Source: Nectonema munidae (Eukaryota; Nematomorpha; Nectonematoida; Nectonematidae). From it: a stretch of 64,000 bases of DNA. Under the pieces are notes generated by a model. The model was not told the origin of the DNA, searched no databases, and saw only the letters and a list, made by a program, of their open reading frames with translations. Location of the stretch: contig JAUIRK010000605.1 of assembly GCA_030549495.1 (NCBI GenBank), forward strand, positions 143,289 through 207,288, read 5' to 3'. The position numbers and the translations under genes were made by a program. Positions within the stretch are counted from its first letter, which is position 1. Each line of letters begins with the position of its first letter. Below are positions 23,236 to 35,564 of this stretch, in pieces.

Positions 23236-23939
23236 TAAAAGACAAAAGAGCGATCAATGTGATTGAGCATTCTTGAAGGAGGTATGAATTCAGAATCTAA
23301 AAAATCAAAAGATTCTCCTAGAAGAATTTGAGGAGCAATTGTACAATGAAAAATTAATAAATAACAAAATTGCATATAGCGTTCTTGAACAAGATAGTGA
23401 CAGGAGAATTTCCCTCCAAAAGTCCTTATATATAAACATTTAAATTTTTGCTCTGATCGGATTAAATAAATTTGAATGTATTTTATTGCTAAAATTATAA
23501 AGAAATACCTGTATATAGATAAAGTGTATGAGAAAAATAAGAGTCATGCATAGGAGCTACATATATATGTTGATAAAATAAAGGTCATTTACATAAATGA
23601 TGCTATATGTTTCTATATAAGGATAGCGACATACAATATGTGCATATAAGTATACGAAAGTAATTTCTTTAATTTACTTATTTTTAAAACATAAAAATAT
23701 AAGGAGGAGGAAAAATGGCGCGCTTGTGACAAATTTGCAGTAATACTCTCTCACTCTTGTAAATTTGAGAGTGGCAAAAAATTTAATTTCTATCTATCGA
23801 TGATTGTGAATGAAATATTTATATGTTATATAATTTAAACGTTCCTTTCTTTGAGTTAGCAAAAAATACTTTTGAAATTTTTATTTTCCAATTCAAGATG
23901 AAACGAGGGCGACATGAAATGATTTCATGAGTTAGTTGT

Positions 23940-23969
23940 GGCCAGCGGGCCGCAGGTTGCCCATCCCTG
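23940..23969 (-). mobile_element. Solo end of a hAT element
   Basis: Read on the minus strand this is CAGGGATGGGCAACCTGCGG, a well-known type of hAT terminus. The opposite end was not found within the preceding several hundred bases, so the element is truncated or the partner end has decayed. Confidence 0.5.
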
Positions 23970-24489
23970 AATTTTAAATCGCTTACCTTCATTTTTGGGA
24001 GGAAGAAAGCATAAAATATGCAGTCTATTTTAAAAGTGCCCCAAAATTAATTTGTTTTTTTATATTTGGAAAATATACTTTTAAATTTTGGAAAGGGGAG
24101 TTTTTACAATGATATATTTTTTTTATCAATTTTAAAAGTCCTTTCATAAACTTCACTTATTTTTAAGTTGAAAAGAAGTTTTCAAGTTTATATTCTTTTA
24201 TATAATGAATTCTATCAGTGTTATAATTTTATTTTATCTTTAAACGATTCCATTTTTCAATGTCCGCTCTTCCTGTCCATCGCTAATCTTCTTGCATCTT
24301 TCTACGCGGTTTGTTTTAACTCTTTTTTAATATTAATATTAAGTGATAATTCATCATAAGTGCTTACTATTTTATTTTGCTTACATGTTCTTATTTTTTA
24401 AGCTCTTTAAGTTTTATTGAATAAAGCCTTTTCACAGGTTTGTACATTGTTTTCCTTTTTGCTTTACAACAATTTATTCAATAAACTAA

Positions 24490-27400
24490 ATGGATAAAGT
24501 TATCCGCCTAGAGAAATTTGACACACCTTCGTCTGATCCTCAAAGTGGTAAACTATGGAGGCTTTGGTACAGAAATTTCAATTTCTACCTTAGCACTATC
24601 GCTGAGCTTAGACCTAATCAACTGGAAGTACTATATCTTTACATTGGCGCTTCAGTTGCGGGCATTATAGAAGGCTGTACTGATTTTAAAAATGCAATTG
24701 ATACACGCAAGGCTGCTTATGACAAAGCTCCAAATGTTATACATGCCAGACATCTACTTTCGTCCAGAGTTCAACATGATAACGAGTCAGTCGATCAATT
24801 TCTTCAAGCTTTAAACCGTCTAGCTGCGGATTGCCTTTTTACTGACTGTTCGAGATTCTTTCATTCGAGGTTTACATTCTTCCTCCATTCGTGCGAGACT
24901 GCTGGAACACGATAAATTGACCTTGAAAGAAGCTACACAGTGTGTTAGAGCACTGGAGCAGGCTCAATTGCGCTCGCAATCCTACATACTAAAGACTGAT
25001 TTTGTTAAGCCTTCAATTTCCGCTGCCCTGTCCTCAGAAGCGAACTTACAAGGTACTCTGCATTTCTACAGAGTTTCCTGCGCCTTCTAGTGAACTTTCG
25101 GACATAGTTGCAGCTGTTTCCAAAACCAAGAGTAAGCCTGGTCACTGTTTTAACTGTGGAGGCAAGCGCCATCCTAATGATGATCGTCGTCAATGCCCTG
25201 CTTGCGAGGCTACTTGTAGAAAATGCGGTAAGCTCGGGCATTTTGCCAAAGTATGTCGCTCCAACTCTTCGCGAATTTCTAGTACCTCAGCTCTCCTCCT
25301 CGCTAGTGCTAAAATTGATGCTCAATTTCTTCCTGTCACTAAAACTTTGTGTTTAGAAGGCTATCCAGTGAAAGCATTGATTGATACTGGTAGCTCTGAT
25401 AACTTTATTAGTGACAACATTGTCAAAAAGTTAAAACTGTCTACTTTCAAGCAATGTTTGGATGGCCTCCTCTTCGCTTTCTCTAAAACTAAACAAATAT
25501 TGTTTAGAAAGTTTTACTCTTGATGGACGAAAGTATAATGATATTAAACTGACTATTCTTCCTGAATTGTGCTCCGATTTGATTCTTGGTGTTCCTTTTC
25601 TTATGTTGCATCAAAGCGTGCAAGTATCTTTTGGAGGATGTAAAGATCCTTTGAATGTGTGTGCCTTAGCTAAAGCAAAATGCTCACCAGTTAAACTTTT
25701 TCGTAACCTAACCTCAAATTGTTCTCCTATCTGCACTAAACCACGAAAATACAGCTTATAAGATAAACGTTTCATCGAAATGGAAATAAAAACTTTGTTA
25801 GATGATGAGTGATGACGTTATTGAACCTAGTTTTTCACCATGGCGAGCGCAAGTTGTTGTCACCTCTCCACCCAATCAAAAGAAACGTTTGGTGGTAGAT
25901 CTCTCTAAAACTATAAACCAATACACACTTCTTGACGCTTATCCTCTACCTCAAATTGAAGATGTTGTAAATGGCATAGCTCAGTACCGATTTTTCAGTG
26001 TAATTGATCTTTCTAAAGCCTACTACCAAATTGAGATTTGTCCCCAAGATCGCCCATACACTGCATTTCAAGCAGGAAATCAGCTTTACAAATTCAAAAG
26101 ATTGCCTATGGGCGTCACTAATGGAGTTTCGGCTTTCCAGCGCTTTATGAACTATTTTATTTCCGATAATAACCTTCTTGCTACTTTTTCTTATCTTGAT
26201 GACATCACTATATGTGGGAAAACAAAAGTCGAGCATGATGCCAATCTAAAGCGTTTTCTAGATGTTGGTTCTAAGTATAACCTACAGCTTAATCAAGAGA
26301 AGTCTAAGATTGCTCTAACTTCGATTAGCGTTCTTGGTTATAGAATAAGTGACGGAGTACTGAAGCCCGATCCTGAAAGAATGGAACCCCTATTAGAGAT
26401 GAACCCTCCTGAAGAATCAAAAGCATTACGAAGATGTATAGGTATGTTCGCATACTATTCCAAATGGATACCTAACTTTTCCAGGAAAATTCGACCTCTT
26501 GCTGAAAACAAGACTTTTCCTATGTCGCCTGCTGTTGTGGAATCTTTCGAAGAACTTAAAAAGGATGTTGCTCATTCTTCAGTTAAAGTAATTGACGATG
26601 AAGTGCCCTTTGTTGTCGAAACCGATGCTTCAGAAAAGGTCATAGGAGGAACACTTTTACAAGCCGGACGGCCCGTAGCGTTCTTTTCTCGCGCATTGAA
26701 TACATCAGAGATACGACGCCATATCGTTGAAAAAGAAGCATACGCTATAATCGAATGTGTCCGTAAGTGGAGGAACTTTCTGGCAGGTAAACATTTCAGC
26801 ATAATTACTGATCAACAGGCTGTCTCTTTTATGTTCTCGACGTCAAACCGAGGAAAGATTAAAAATGATAAAATAATGAGATGGAAAATGGAGCTTTTGC
26901 CTCATTCTTACGATATAAAGCACCGTCCTGGAAAGAATAATGTAGTTGCTGATACTCTATCCCGGATCTGCTCTGCGGTTTCCTCATTAGAGCATCTGAA
27001 AAACGTGCACGACTCCCTAGTGCATCCAGGTATACAGCGTTTCTGGCATTTTGTGCGCTCTAGAAACATGCTAACTTGATCAAGTTCGTCGTGTTGTCCA
27101 AGATTGTGGTGTTTGCGCCAAAGTAAAACCTCAATTTTTAAAACAGGCGGATACCACACTCGTTCGTGCTACAGCGCCTCTCCAACGTCTTTCTGTCGAC
27201 TTCAAAGGACCACTTCCAGCATCTTCGTCATCGTCCTCTCGTTACATCCTCACAATTGTGGACGAATATAGTAGATTTCCATTCGCCTTCCCTTGCCGAG
27301 AGTGTACTTCTCGCTCTGCTATTGAGTGCCTTACTTCTCTTTTCTCCATCTTCGGGCTACCATCATGCATACACTCAGAACGGGGAACATCTTTCATTTC

Positions 27401-28007
27401 ACAGGAGTTTAAAAGTTTTCTGCTACGTTTTGGGATTACTGGAAGTACTACAACCGCTTACAACCCAAGAGGCAACGGCCAGTGCGAGCGATATAATGAT
27501 ATCATCTGGGACACGATTTCTTTAGCATTGGAATCTAAGAAAGTACCTACAAATGCATGGAAAGATGTGCTGAGTGAGTCATTGCATGCTATTAGGTCAC
27601 TCCTCTGCACCTCTATAAACGCTACACCCCACGAACGCATATTTAATTTCGTAAGGCGCTCTACCTCTGGTACTGCCTTACCCTCTTGGCTCTGTGAGCC
27701 TGGTGCAGTACTTCTTCGAAAGTTCAACAATAAAAGCAAATACGACCCTATGATCGAAGTCGTTGAATTATTAGAGGCCTGCCCTACTCATGCTAGGATC
27801 AGACACAATGATGGACGAGAAGACTCCGTAGCGTTAAGACACCTAGCTCGTTATCCGAGGCTTAGTACGGAAGACATTCGTAGCGAGATAACTCCACAGT
27901 ATACTTTTCCAGATAAGAACACCACAGAGACTGTGTCTTCGGAAAAAGACAACCCAACTGCTGATCACTCTGTTTTAGAAACAGAGATTTTATTAGATTT
28001 GCCTTAA
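24490..28007 (+). mobile_element. Ty3/Gypsy LTR-retroelement, broken
   Basis: The parts lie in the usual Gypsy order on the plus strand: gag-like segment (about 24490-24900), zinc knuckle with C-F-N-C-G-G and C-R-K-C-G-K-L-G-H (about 25140-25250), aspartic protease with L-I-D-T-G-S-S (about 25375), reverse transcriptase with L-P-M-G-V-T-N-G and F-S-Y-L-D-D (about 25850-26480), RNase H (about 26600-26950), and integrase with the core and a chromodomain-free tail (about 27180-27880). The order RT, RNase H, integrase separates it from Copia. I see no pair of long terminal repeats; the 3' side gives way to a MULE remnant within about 30 bases of the last coding part. It is broken, with about four or five interruptions, and cannot be dated by LTR comparison. 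Well-kept motifs suggest middle age. Confidence 0.9.
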
Positions 28008-28033
28008 ATACCTCAGACAAACCTCCTTCATTT

Positions 28034-29000
28034 ATTTTGTATAGTAATAATATGCGCTCTCATTTTACACCTGCTTTAAAAAATAATTATATAATTGGTA
28101 TAGATCGGACTTTCAATCTTGGTGCCTGCTATGTTTCTTTCTTTGTTTTTCAAGAAAAAAAACTTGTGCGTAAAAGTTCTGGGACTTGTCCAATTTTTTA
28201 CATTGGGATGCTAGCTTTAAAACCTATCACAGTTTTTTTTCTCATGTATATATCAAAATAGGAATGATCGATGGAATTTTTGGATGTGATCAAGAGCGAT
28301 TATAAAGGCTTTGGAAACTATTTTTCACAACTCTACTGTTACTCTCTGTATAAGACATCTCAAAGAAAGCTTTAGAAGACATAATAAGACTCATAAAATC
28401 CTGAAAAATAGAGAAATGAATCTTTTGCTCAAAATGATTTTTGTAGATAATGGTTTAATCGATTGTTCAGATGAAAGACAATTTATTACAAGAAAAAACG
28501 ATATTTTGAATAGTTTTGGCTGTTCATTTTTTGGATACTTAGAAAAAGAAATCAATGTCATTGAAAAATATATCTTTATACCAAGAAGGCATCCTGAGAT
28601 TCCACTGATGTAGACAAAAAATGCTTGTGAGTCCAAGAATCATATTTTGAAGCTTTTAATAGACTGGAAGCCTAAAAAATTACTGGAGATTTCTTATTTA
28701 CTAGAAGAAACAAAAAAAGAAAAACATTTGCTGAAGAGTGCATTTTTTGGAGATGGTGATTTGGTATTGGCAGATAACTATTCTCATTTTAAGGTTTCAA
28801 AATGCGAATTTCGAACCAAAAAAGATGGACTTTTATTTAGAGAATTCTTTAATTCAAAAAATGGAAATGTTATTGTTTCAAAGGATAAGAAATTAAGTTT
28901 GCCATTAACACAAAAAGTTGGAAGAAAGCCTGGTCAGAAAAAAAGAAATAGAAATGTTAGGACCTTGTCGTTTCCTAAAAAAAAGAAATCTTTTTTAAAA
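28034..29000 (+). pseudogene. Mutator-like (MULE) transposase remnant
   Basis: Plus-strand pieces match the catalytic region of Mutator-like transposases. First is I-G-I-D-R-T-F-N-L-G-A-C-Y-V (about 28095-28135, first catalytic D). A G-C-D-Q-E-R block follows near 28283 (second D), then T-L-C-I-R-H-L-K-E-S-F-R-R-H (about 28335-28380, the conserved C-x2-H-like strand). A-C-E-S-K-N-H near 28625 carries the probable catalytic E, and the tail ends in a basic K-K-R-N-R-N-V stretch near 28960. At least two frame changes and one stop divide it. The N-terminal part is missing and no terminal inverted repeats were recognised. It begins about 30 bases after the Gypsy coding region ends, so one probably landed in or beside the other. 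Family assignment is from memory of related invertebrate proteins. Confidence 0.6.
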
Positions 29001-30034
29001 TTTTATTTTTTATATTATATTTTCACAATAAATTCAAATGTTTATTTCCCATTATTTTCTTTCCATGTTTATTTCGTTTTGCATGCCTTCCCTCTTTCAA
29101 TTAGCATCGCCCTTGTCGTGGTGAAAGAGCTTAAGCAGTTTTTAAACAGTAAAAAAATGATGCTAATTGTTTGTTTCTCAAGTATTATATTTTCTGTATT
29201 TTTTATTTTATACATTCTAGGCTAGATTTACAACTTAAGCATTATTTCAAAGACTAAATTTTTCTAAAAAGGGGCATATTTAATAAACATCTTTTTAGAT
29301 TTGTGGATGAAGAAAAAAGTGAAAGAGTGAGTGTATTATTTGGTATGTCATCTATTACAACTGAACAAGGTTTGATTTGTCTAACTTTTTTGTTTCGCTT
29401 AACTCGGTTTAACTTGTGTATTGAAGCAAATCCATCCATTTGAGTTGCGGTTTTGCCGATGCGCCTTATAGTCAAAAAATAGGGTAAATTAACTTTCAAT
29501 ATAAAACTTGATCTAATTTGTAAATACGACTGATTGAATCTAGTTATAATATTCATTTTATAGTGTATTTTCATATTGATTTATATCTATTTTGACTATT
29601 CATTGCCTTTCATTTGTTTTTAAAAATCAAACCAATTTCTTTATATTTTTCAGAATTTAACTTCACTGGCACAAGTCTTTTCCCTCACTTTTTTTCGCAA
29701 TTTCTCCTCTAAATCGGCCCATCACTCAAGCATTATGAAAATTGCGGGTGTTACCAAGATTTAAAATATTTAATTTTTAATAAAATTTGTTTTATATACA
29801 AAATTCACCATGTTTTATTTTAGCTATTAATTTTAAAATCCTTGAAATTTTCCAAAATAATAGTTTTGCGTACTTCTAATGTAAAAGTAATGATTCATCA
29901 TTTATTCACCCCTAGACAATTTTGTTTGATATCTTTTTTAATGAAAAATTATCAATATACTCGCGTACTCAAAATTACGAAAATTAATTCAAATGAAAAC
30001 AAAATAATGTATTACATCAAATATTTAGATGAAA
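29001..30034. other. No supported gene
   Basis: A 106-codon minus-strand frame at 29254-29574 contains A-T-Q-M-D-G-F-A-S-I-H-K-L-N-R and could be a fragment of something once coding; I cannot place it. The rest is AT-rich. Confidence 0.35.
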
Positions 30035-30038
30035 TTAA

Positions 30039-30168
30039 CCCATTTACGACCAATGTTCCTATTTTGGAACATAAGTAATTTCATCTTCGTCTGCTTTTTT
30101 CAATGACTTTGAATATAAATCGTCTGCGTTTTTTTAGATATCGTCTGCTTTGCTTGGTCTTAAATGGG
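30039..30168 (+). mobile_element. TTAA-type MITE (type B, intact)
   Basis: This 130-bp element has TTAA on both sides (30035-30038 and 30169-30172). The ends are CCCATTTACGACCA and TGGTCTTAAATGGG. A small hairpin, GTTCCTATTTTGGAAC, sits just inside the left end. Three TCGTCTGC boxes follow, spaced by about 30 bases. Confidence 0.85.
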
Positions 30169-30172
30169 TTAA

Positions 30173-31020
30173 GGCAAGAAGTCTGAGAATTGATAATAAT
30201 TATATGTATAGTTTTATTATCTCCCGTGTTATTGCCAGTCCACTGAATTTAAAGTAAATTTAAACTTTTCATAAAAATAATACATTTGTAATTAATTAAT
30301 ATAATGTTGTAAAAGCGAGAAGAAAACGTGTGCAATACGGAAAACAAAATGCGTGTTTTATATATAGTGTAAAATTTTCACAAGATGTGTAGGTAGATAG
30401 ATTAGAATGCAACATACACGCAAATGAAATACAATCATAACAATTAGATTACAGTAGCAAGCTCGCAAATGCTGTCAGATGCAATCCTGCAAATATTACA
30501 AGAACATTAGAAAACAATCGTAAGGATGCAAATCATGTTCAATACAAACACTAAATATCAAATTCACTCCCACTCAAGAAATACTAACAATAAGTAATCC
30601 CTGTACGTACCTGAAGAAGAGCGTCTTTCAAAAGTAAACATACACTCGTTGGAAGCGTCATTAGTAGCGGTGGAAAGAAGTTAGGGGTATAAAGGACTTG
30701 AATTATTATTAATTTTTTATTAATAAATAAAGTTATTAATTTTTTATTTTTTTTAATTTCCGTTTCCTTTTATAAACAACAAAATGTGGGTAAACGCAAA
30801 GAATTTTCCTTAGAATTTGGCAACCAGGACATAATTATAAAAGGCAGACGAAATTGTGATTACTTGATGTGGCCGTCTAAACGAAAAGACCCTAAACATC
30901 TTACTAAGCGTTTAGGGACACTAAATCTAATACGACAGAATTTCAAATAATGTCATTGTAGAGTTACTACTGTTGCATCTTGGATATCACGTAGTTTGTA
31001 TGCTCTAAGCATTTCCAAGT
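30173..31020. other. No supported gene
   Basis: AT-rich sequence with no long open frame; the short TATCTCCCGTGTTATTGCC motif at 30218 echoes one near 12341. Confidence 0.4.
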
Positions 31021-31024
31021 TTAA

Positions 31025-31154
31025 GCGGTTAACGACCACAGTCGACATGTGGCGACTTTACAAAAATGCGAATCGTCTGCATTTACTAATGCTTTTTAAT
31101 ACAAATCTTCTGCTTTATACTAGATATCGTCTGATTATTCTGGTCGTTAACGGG
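31025..31154 (-). mobile_element. TTAA-type MITE (type A, reverse orientation)
   Basis: Reverse-orientation copy of the 1411 element, starting GCGGTTAACGACCA after TTAA (31021-31024) and ending TGGTCGTTAACGGG before TGAA. The GTCTGC, TTCTGC and GTCTGA boxes keep the family spacing. Confidence 0.8.
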
Positions 31155-31847
31155 TGAAGCAAAAATTGTTCTAACTCTTGCGATGTAAATGAAGTGTATA
31201 AAAGAGTCATTAAGCATTTGATAGCAGTTTAAGAAAATGCAATCAAATGCAAGAAAAGACAAAATAAATCAAGTATATTTGTCGTTGACTGGGGAAATGT
31301 AGTGGTAACCTGATGAAGATGCTGAAATTGCCCCTTTAACGGCATTAGAAAGACATTAAAATGGAGCTGTAGTTTGAACCATAATTTTATTAGAGGAACT
31401 GAAAAATCAAGGTTTTATTTTTGCGGAAATAGAACATGGATGCTAGAGTTTATTCAACAAAATTCATACTATTCAAGAAAACAACATGTACATTAAGTAT
31501 ACAGTGTATAGTATAAAAGAGATGTGAATTCGAATGCAAAATACATATAATATAAATGAAATAAATCATATTATATATAGAACTTATAGAAAATTTCATA
31601 CATAATTAGAATAAGTAGCAAGTTCGCAAATTTGGTCTGATATAATCATCTAATATAATCGTGTTCAATACAAACATGCAAACTATATCTACCTATATTT
31701 CAGTAATTACCATTTGAAAATAAAGTATGTCTAAGAATATTTCGATTTATATATCAATAGATATAATTTTATTTAATATTTAAATAATTTTAAATTTAAT
31801 ATTTTTTAGTTTCTTTTTCTTCCATAAATGGGGCACTTTTAAAACAG
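31155..31847. other. No feature seen
   Basis: AT-rich tract without coding or repeat structure I can support. Confidence 0.4.
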
Positions 31848-31858
31848 ACCCTATAATA

Positions 31859-32036
31859 AGAGCCTCAATGGTTGTTAGGGTGTACCTCTCAGCTTAAAAG
31901 TTGAAGGTCAGGGGTTCGATTCCCAAGGCTCCCAACTCTTAAAAACAAATTCAGAAAAACTATGATTAACCAGCTTAAGCATAATGCGAGCATATAGCCT
32001 TACGGCTGAAAGTGCTTTGATATTTTCAACCAACCA
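31859..32036 (+). mobile_element. tRNA-derived SINE with target duplication
   Basis: The head (about 31860-31936) is tRNA-like. Seven-base acceptor halves GAGCCTC and AAGGCTC pair at six positions, and an exact B-box GGTTCGATTCC lies at the T-arm. An A-box-like TGGTTGTTAGGGTG lies at the D-arm, and a five-pair anticodon stem encloses TTAAAA. Part of the T-stem is mismatched, so it is not a functional tRNA. A roughly 100-bp tail follows, ending in CAACCAACCA-type repeats. A perfect 11-bp duplication, ACCCTATAATA, flanks the unit at 31848-31858 and 32037-32047. Such elements are transcribed by RNA polymerase III and moved by a partner LINE. Confidence 0.85.
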
Positions 32037-32170
32037 ACCCTATAATATTTAATACAGAAAGTTCTTTATATTTTTGTGAGAAAAGTGAAACCGGTATACC
32101 AATAAATGAAAATGGTGTGCTTGAAATACATGGGGTTTCATCACAAAAGAAAGCACATAATTAGCCTTGA

Positions 32171-32287
32171 CCCTTTGAGGACCAGTATTTTTAAGACTAA
32201 TCGCCTACTTTCTTTTTCAATGGAATTTTATAACACAGACGATTTTTATTTCGTGGTAAAACGGCTTTACGCAAGTCTCCAAAGGGG
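32171..32287 (+). mobile_element. TTAA-type MITE (diverged)
   Basis: Starts CCCTTTGAGGACCAG and ends in CTCCAAAGGGG, followed by TTAA at 32288-32291; the left site reads TTGA. CGCCTAC and CAGACGA boxes are present. About 117 bp. Confidence 0.65.
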
Positions 32288-33828
32288 TTAAAAATTTGGC
32301 CACCCTAGTATAATCTACTAGGTCGCATAAGATGAGAAATTATAAATTGAAAAAATGGGTTGTAAAATTAAATTTTAAAACTAACTTCTCCTGATCCATT
32401 TAGATGAAAAATTTTTCCGCTTTGATCTCCAACCAAGAGCTTAAAGGAGAAAAAGTTCTATAAAATGTCATTTTAAATATGCAAAAAAGCAATGCTATAA
32501 GGTAATGATTTGTAGAGAAGCACTCACAGAAAACGTCCTTAGAATTTTTGATCTTCAAAGTTTTATCAGAATGATTGAAAAATAAATATTTTGTTTTTAA
32601 AAATACTTGTTTTTTCTCTCCCAAAAGTTCATTTTTATCTAAAAGGCATTTATATTTTGATCTTAAAATAGAATAAACCTACATTTAAATAAAAGCAACT
32701 ACTTTGTGTAGGATATAGTTCTAACAATATATTAAGACTGAATCAAGTTCCCTTAACCGTTTAACCGCCAATGGTCCACTTTTCACTTCATTGTTAAAAT
32801 CCAAATTAAAAACAATGAAACATATTTTAGGTTCATTTTTTTTCTTAAGTTCAATTGAAAAGTCTTCGAGATACACAAATAAAACAAAAATAAATAAAAT
32901 TAAATTTTTTTATTAAAAATTATTAATTGATAAAAAATTGTGAAATGGTAAAAAAAGTCAATTTTATAAAATCCAAATTCTAGAAAAAAATATTCGAGCA
33001 ATTCTAAAATATCCTTACAGTTTATGACATACTATCCCTTATTTTTGTCACGAATGTGTTTCTGTAAAAAATAAATTTGAATATGTCGCCATATTCTTTG
33101 AAAGTATTTAGGATCCACAAGTGGACCATTGGCGTATCGTGACAATGAAATATACCCTTTTAACATATAATTAGAAAAAACGATGAAAAAGTACATTTTT
33201 TCAACAGAGTTGATCATAATGATTGATATCTCTGTTTCTTTAGTTTCATGACGTTGAATGTTGTACTTTCAAAAATATAACCTCTTGATTTATTGTGTGA
33301 AGACGTTAGCATGTCACTTTACATCAAATGTAAATGAATTGAGTAAATAATAAAACAGTATATTTTTCATCGTAAACATACAAATATATACAATAATGAT
33401 ATCTTATTATAATGTAGGAATGAATGTGAAGCGTGGAATTTGAATCAATAATTCTTGTATCATCAACATTTGTGAAGGTACATGTTCGCAGTACTGTATA
33501 CATAATGATGATACGTACAAAAAATTTGCGCGTCATAGAAATGTTGAAAAAATTATAGAATAGATGAGTATCATTGTACTTTGTATCATCAATTGATTTC
33601 AGTTTGCTAATATGTTTTCATGAATATGAAGAGATCATAATATAAGTTCCGCATTTTTTGAAATAACTCTTTTTTATCATTCTCTTACTGCTCTTGCGCT
33701 TGCACCGTTTCTTCTTGTAAAGCTAAAAATATAGCGACTTTTGTTAGTGTGGAGCCAACTTTTTTCGTTACAATACAACTACTACTTTTTTCTTTATTAT
33801 TTTGCGTTTCATTGATTTTTCCGTCAAA

Positions 33829-35564
33829 ATGAAGTTCAAGCATTTATCTTCCGCTTTGGAGCACTTAGAAAAAGATGAGGTTTTGGAAAATGGCACTCCT
33901 ATTGATTTAGTTATACTTCCTCCTGATGAAAACAATGTTGTTACCGATACCGAAGACATTGATGAAAATGATATGCTTGATACTTTTCCTCAAGATACAT
34001 GCGGAGAAATAGAAGTAACATACCCTGAAGTAGAAGAAGATCAAGATAAAACCTGCAGATGGAAAAAAATGAAAAACTTTGATAATAATTTAGCTTCTTA
34101 TTCACACGTCGATTGTCCTCAGCTAGCCGAAGACGTAGCTCATGATCCTATTGATTTTTTTTTCAAAGTTTTCCCAAAAGAATACATGGAAACACTGGCA
34201 AAACTATCCACTTCTTATGCTAATCAAAAAAACGAAGTAATTGATCTAGATTGGAAGGACATAGGTATTTTTATCGGATTTGTTATTTTATCGGGGTATC
34301 ATACATTGCCAAGAGAGGAAGACTTTTGGTCGACTCAATTAGATCTTGGAGTCTCATTAGTGAGACAGGTAATATCGAGAAATAGATTTCGAGAAATAAA
34401 GAAGTACTTTCATCTTGTCGATAATACTAAAATTAATTTAGAAGACAAAATGGCAAAAGTAAGGCCTATTTATGAAATGTTAAACGCTAAATTTTTGAAG
34501 TTTAGTTCACTTTATGAAGAGATAAGTATAGATGAATCGATAGTTCCTTATTATGGGCATCATTCGTGTAAGCAGTTTATAAAAGGAAAACCTATTAGGT
34601 TTGGCTATAAAATATGGTGCATGTGTTCCTATTCTGGCAGGGCCTTAGCAGAGAGGCCTTAGTACGCCTTAGGGCGTGGAGGTTAGGTCCTGTCCTTTGG
34701 ACAGGGCACTCTTCCCGGCCTAAGCCTAGGCAGATATGTCCTGTCCTTTGGACAGAGACATGTTCATCTCTAGAGGCCGGGTAGAGAGATGAACATGGAA
34801 GGTTTATAAAACCCTTTAAAACATACATTCTATTTTGACAATTTTTTTACATCGTACACCCTCTTAAAAACATTGAGCGAAAAAGGTATAGAAGCAGTAG
34901 GCACCGTTAGAAGTAATAGAACCGGTAAATGTCCATTGATTGAGGATAAAGAAATCAAGAAGAAAAATAGAGGGTATTACGATTATAGATCAGATGGAAT
35001 AGTATATTTTTTGTAAATGGAGGGATAATGCTTGTGTGAATGTTGGATCCAACTTTTGTACGCATGAACCTGTTGGAACAGTTAGAAGGTATTCACGTTT
35101 AGAGAAGAAAAAGATCGAAGTTAGCTGTCCTTTCCTCATTAGCAAGTACAATCAAGGAATGGGAGGGGTTGATGTGTTTGACAAGTTATTGGCTGCTTAT
35201 AGGCCTAGAGTAAAGGCGAAAAAATGGTGGTGGCCTTTGGCAATGCATGCAATAAACGTTTCGGTTGTTGGTGCCTGGAAGGATTATGAAAGGACAAACA
35301 CAGAAAAAAAATCATCTCATCTAAACTTCCGTAGAGAAATAACGCTACACTTACTTCAATTAAAAGGTTTGCAAACCAAGAGAAAACCAGGGCCTTCTTC
35401 TCATCTTTCTAAAAGTTCTAGAAGTGTGAATGGGCACTATTTAGTGTCCGTTTCAAGACAACAACAACGAAAATGCGTGGTTTGTAAAAAAAAATTCACT
35501 TTTATGCTGCTTTGCGTGCCAGAAAAACGTCCATCGAGACTGCTTTCCTCTTTATCATCAATAA
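33829..35564 (+). pseudogene. piggyBac transposase, interrupted
   Basis: The start is taken at ATG 33829 (M-K-F-K-H-L-S-S). An acidic N-terminal region precedes a DDE_Tnp_1_7-type domain: W-K-D-I-G-I-F-I-G, then S-I-D-E-S-I-V-P-Y with the first catalytic D (about 34529), Y-F-D-N-F-F-T-S with the second D (about 34840), and Q-G-M-G-G-V-D-V-F-D-K with the D-rich third site (about 35155). A C-terminal cysteine cluster begins C-V-V-C-K-K-K (35475) and continues in a shifted frame as C-Q-K-N-V-H-R-D-C-F-P to the stop at 35564. A GC-rich block (34640-34820) replaces about 45-50 residues between the first two catalytic sites. Frame changes also occur near 35015 and 35510, so no active enzyme is made. 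A cut-and-paste DNA transposase acting on TTAA sites. Confidence 0.85.
34640..34820. repeat. GC-rich hairpin-bearing insert inside piggyBac
   Basis: A block far richer in G+C than the rest of the window interrupts the transposase. It contains two copies of the hairpin word CCTGTCCTTTGGACAG (about 34687 and 34738). It also has a longer hairpin with arms CATGTTCATCTCT and AGAGATGAACATG (about 34757-34796), and repeated GGCCT/CCTTAG words. No TTAA, TA or 8-bp duplication borders it. Its origin is unknown. Confidence 0.7.

Noticed and set aside
24300-24489. 5' LTR of the Gypsy element
   Set aside because: No matching copy follows the element, so an LTR cannot be shown; terminal TG/CA dinucleotides alone are not evidence.
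31859-31945. Functional tRNA gene
   Set aside because: The fold has mismatches in the acceptor and T stems and an irregular anticodon loop, and the unit has a tail and an 11-bp target duplication, so it is a SINE.
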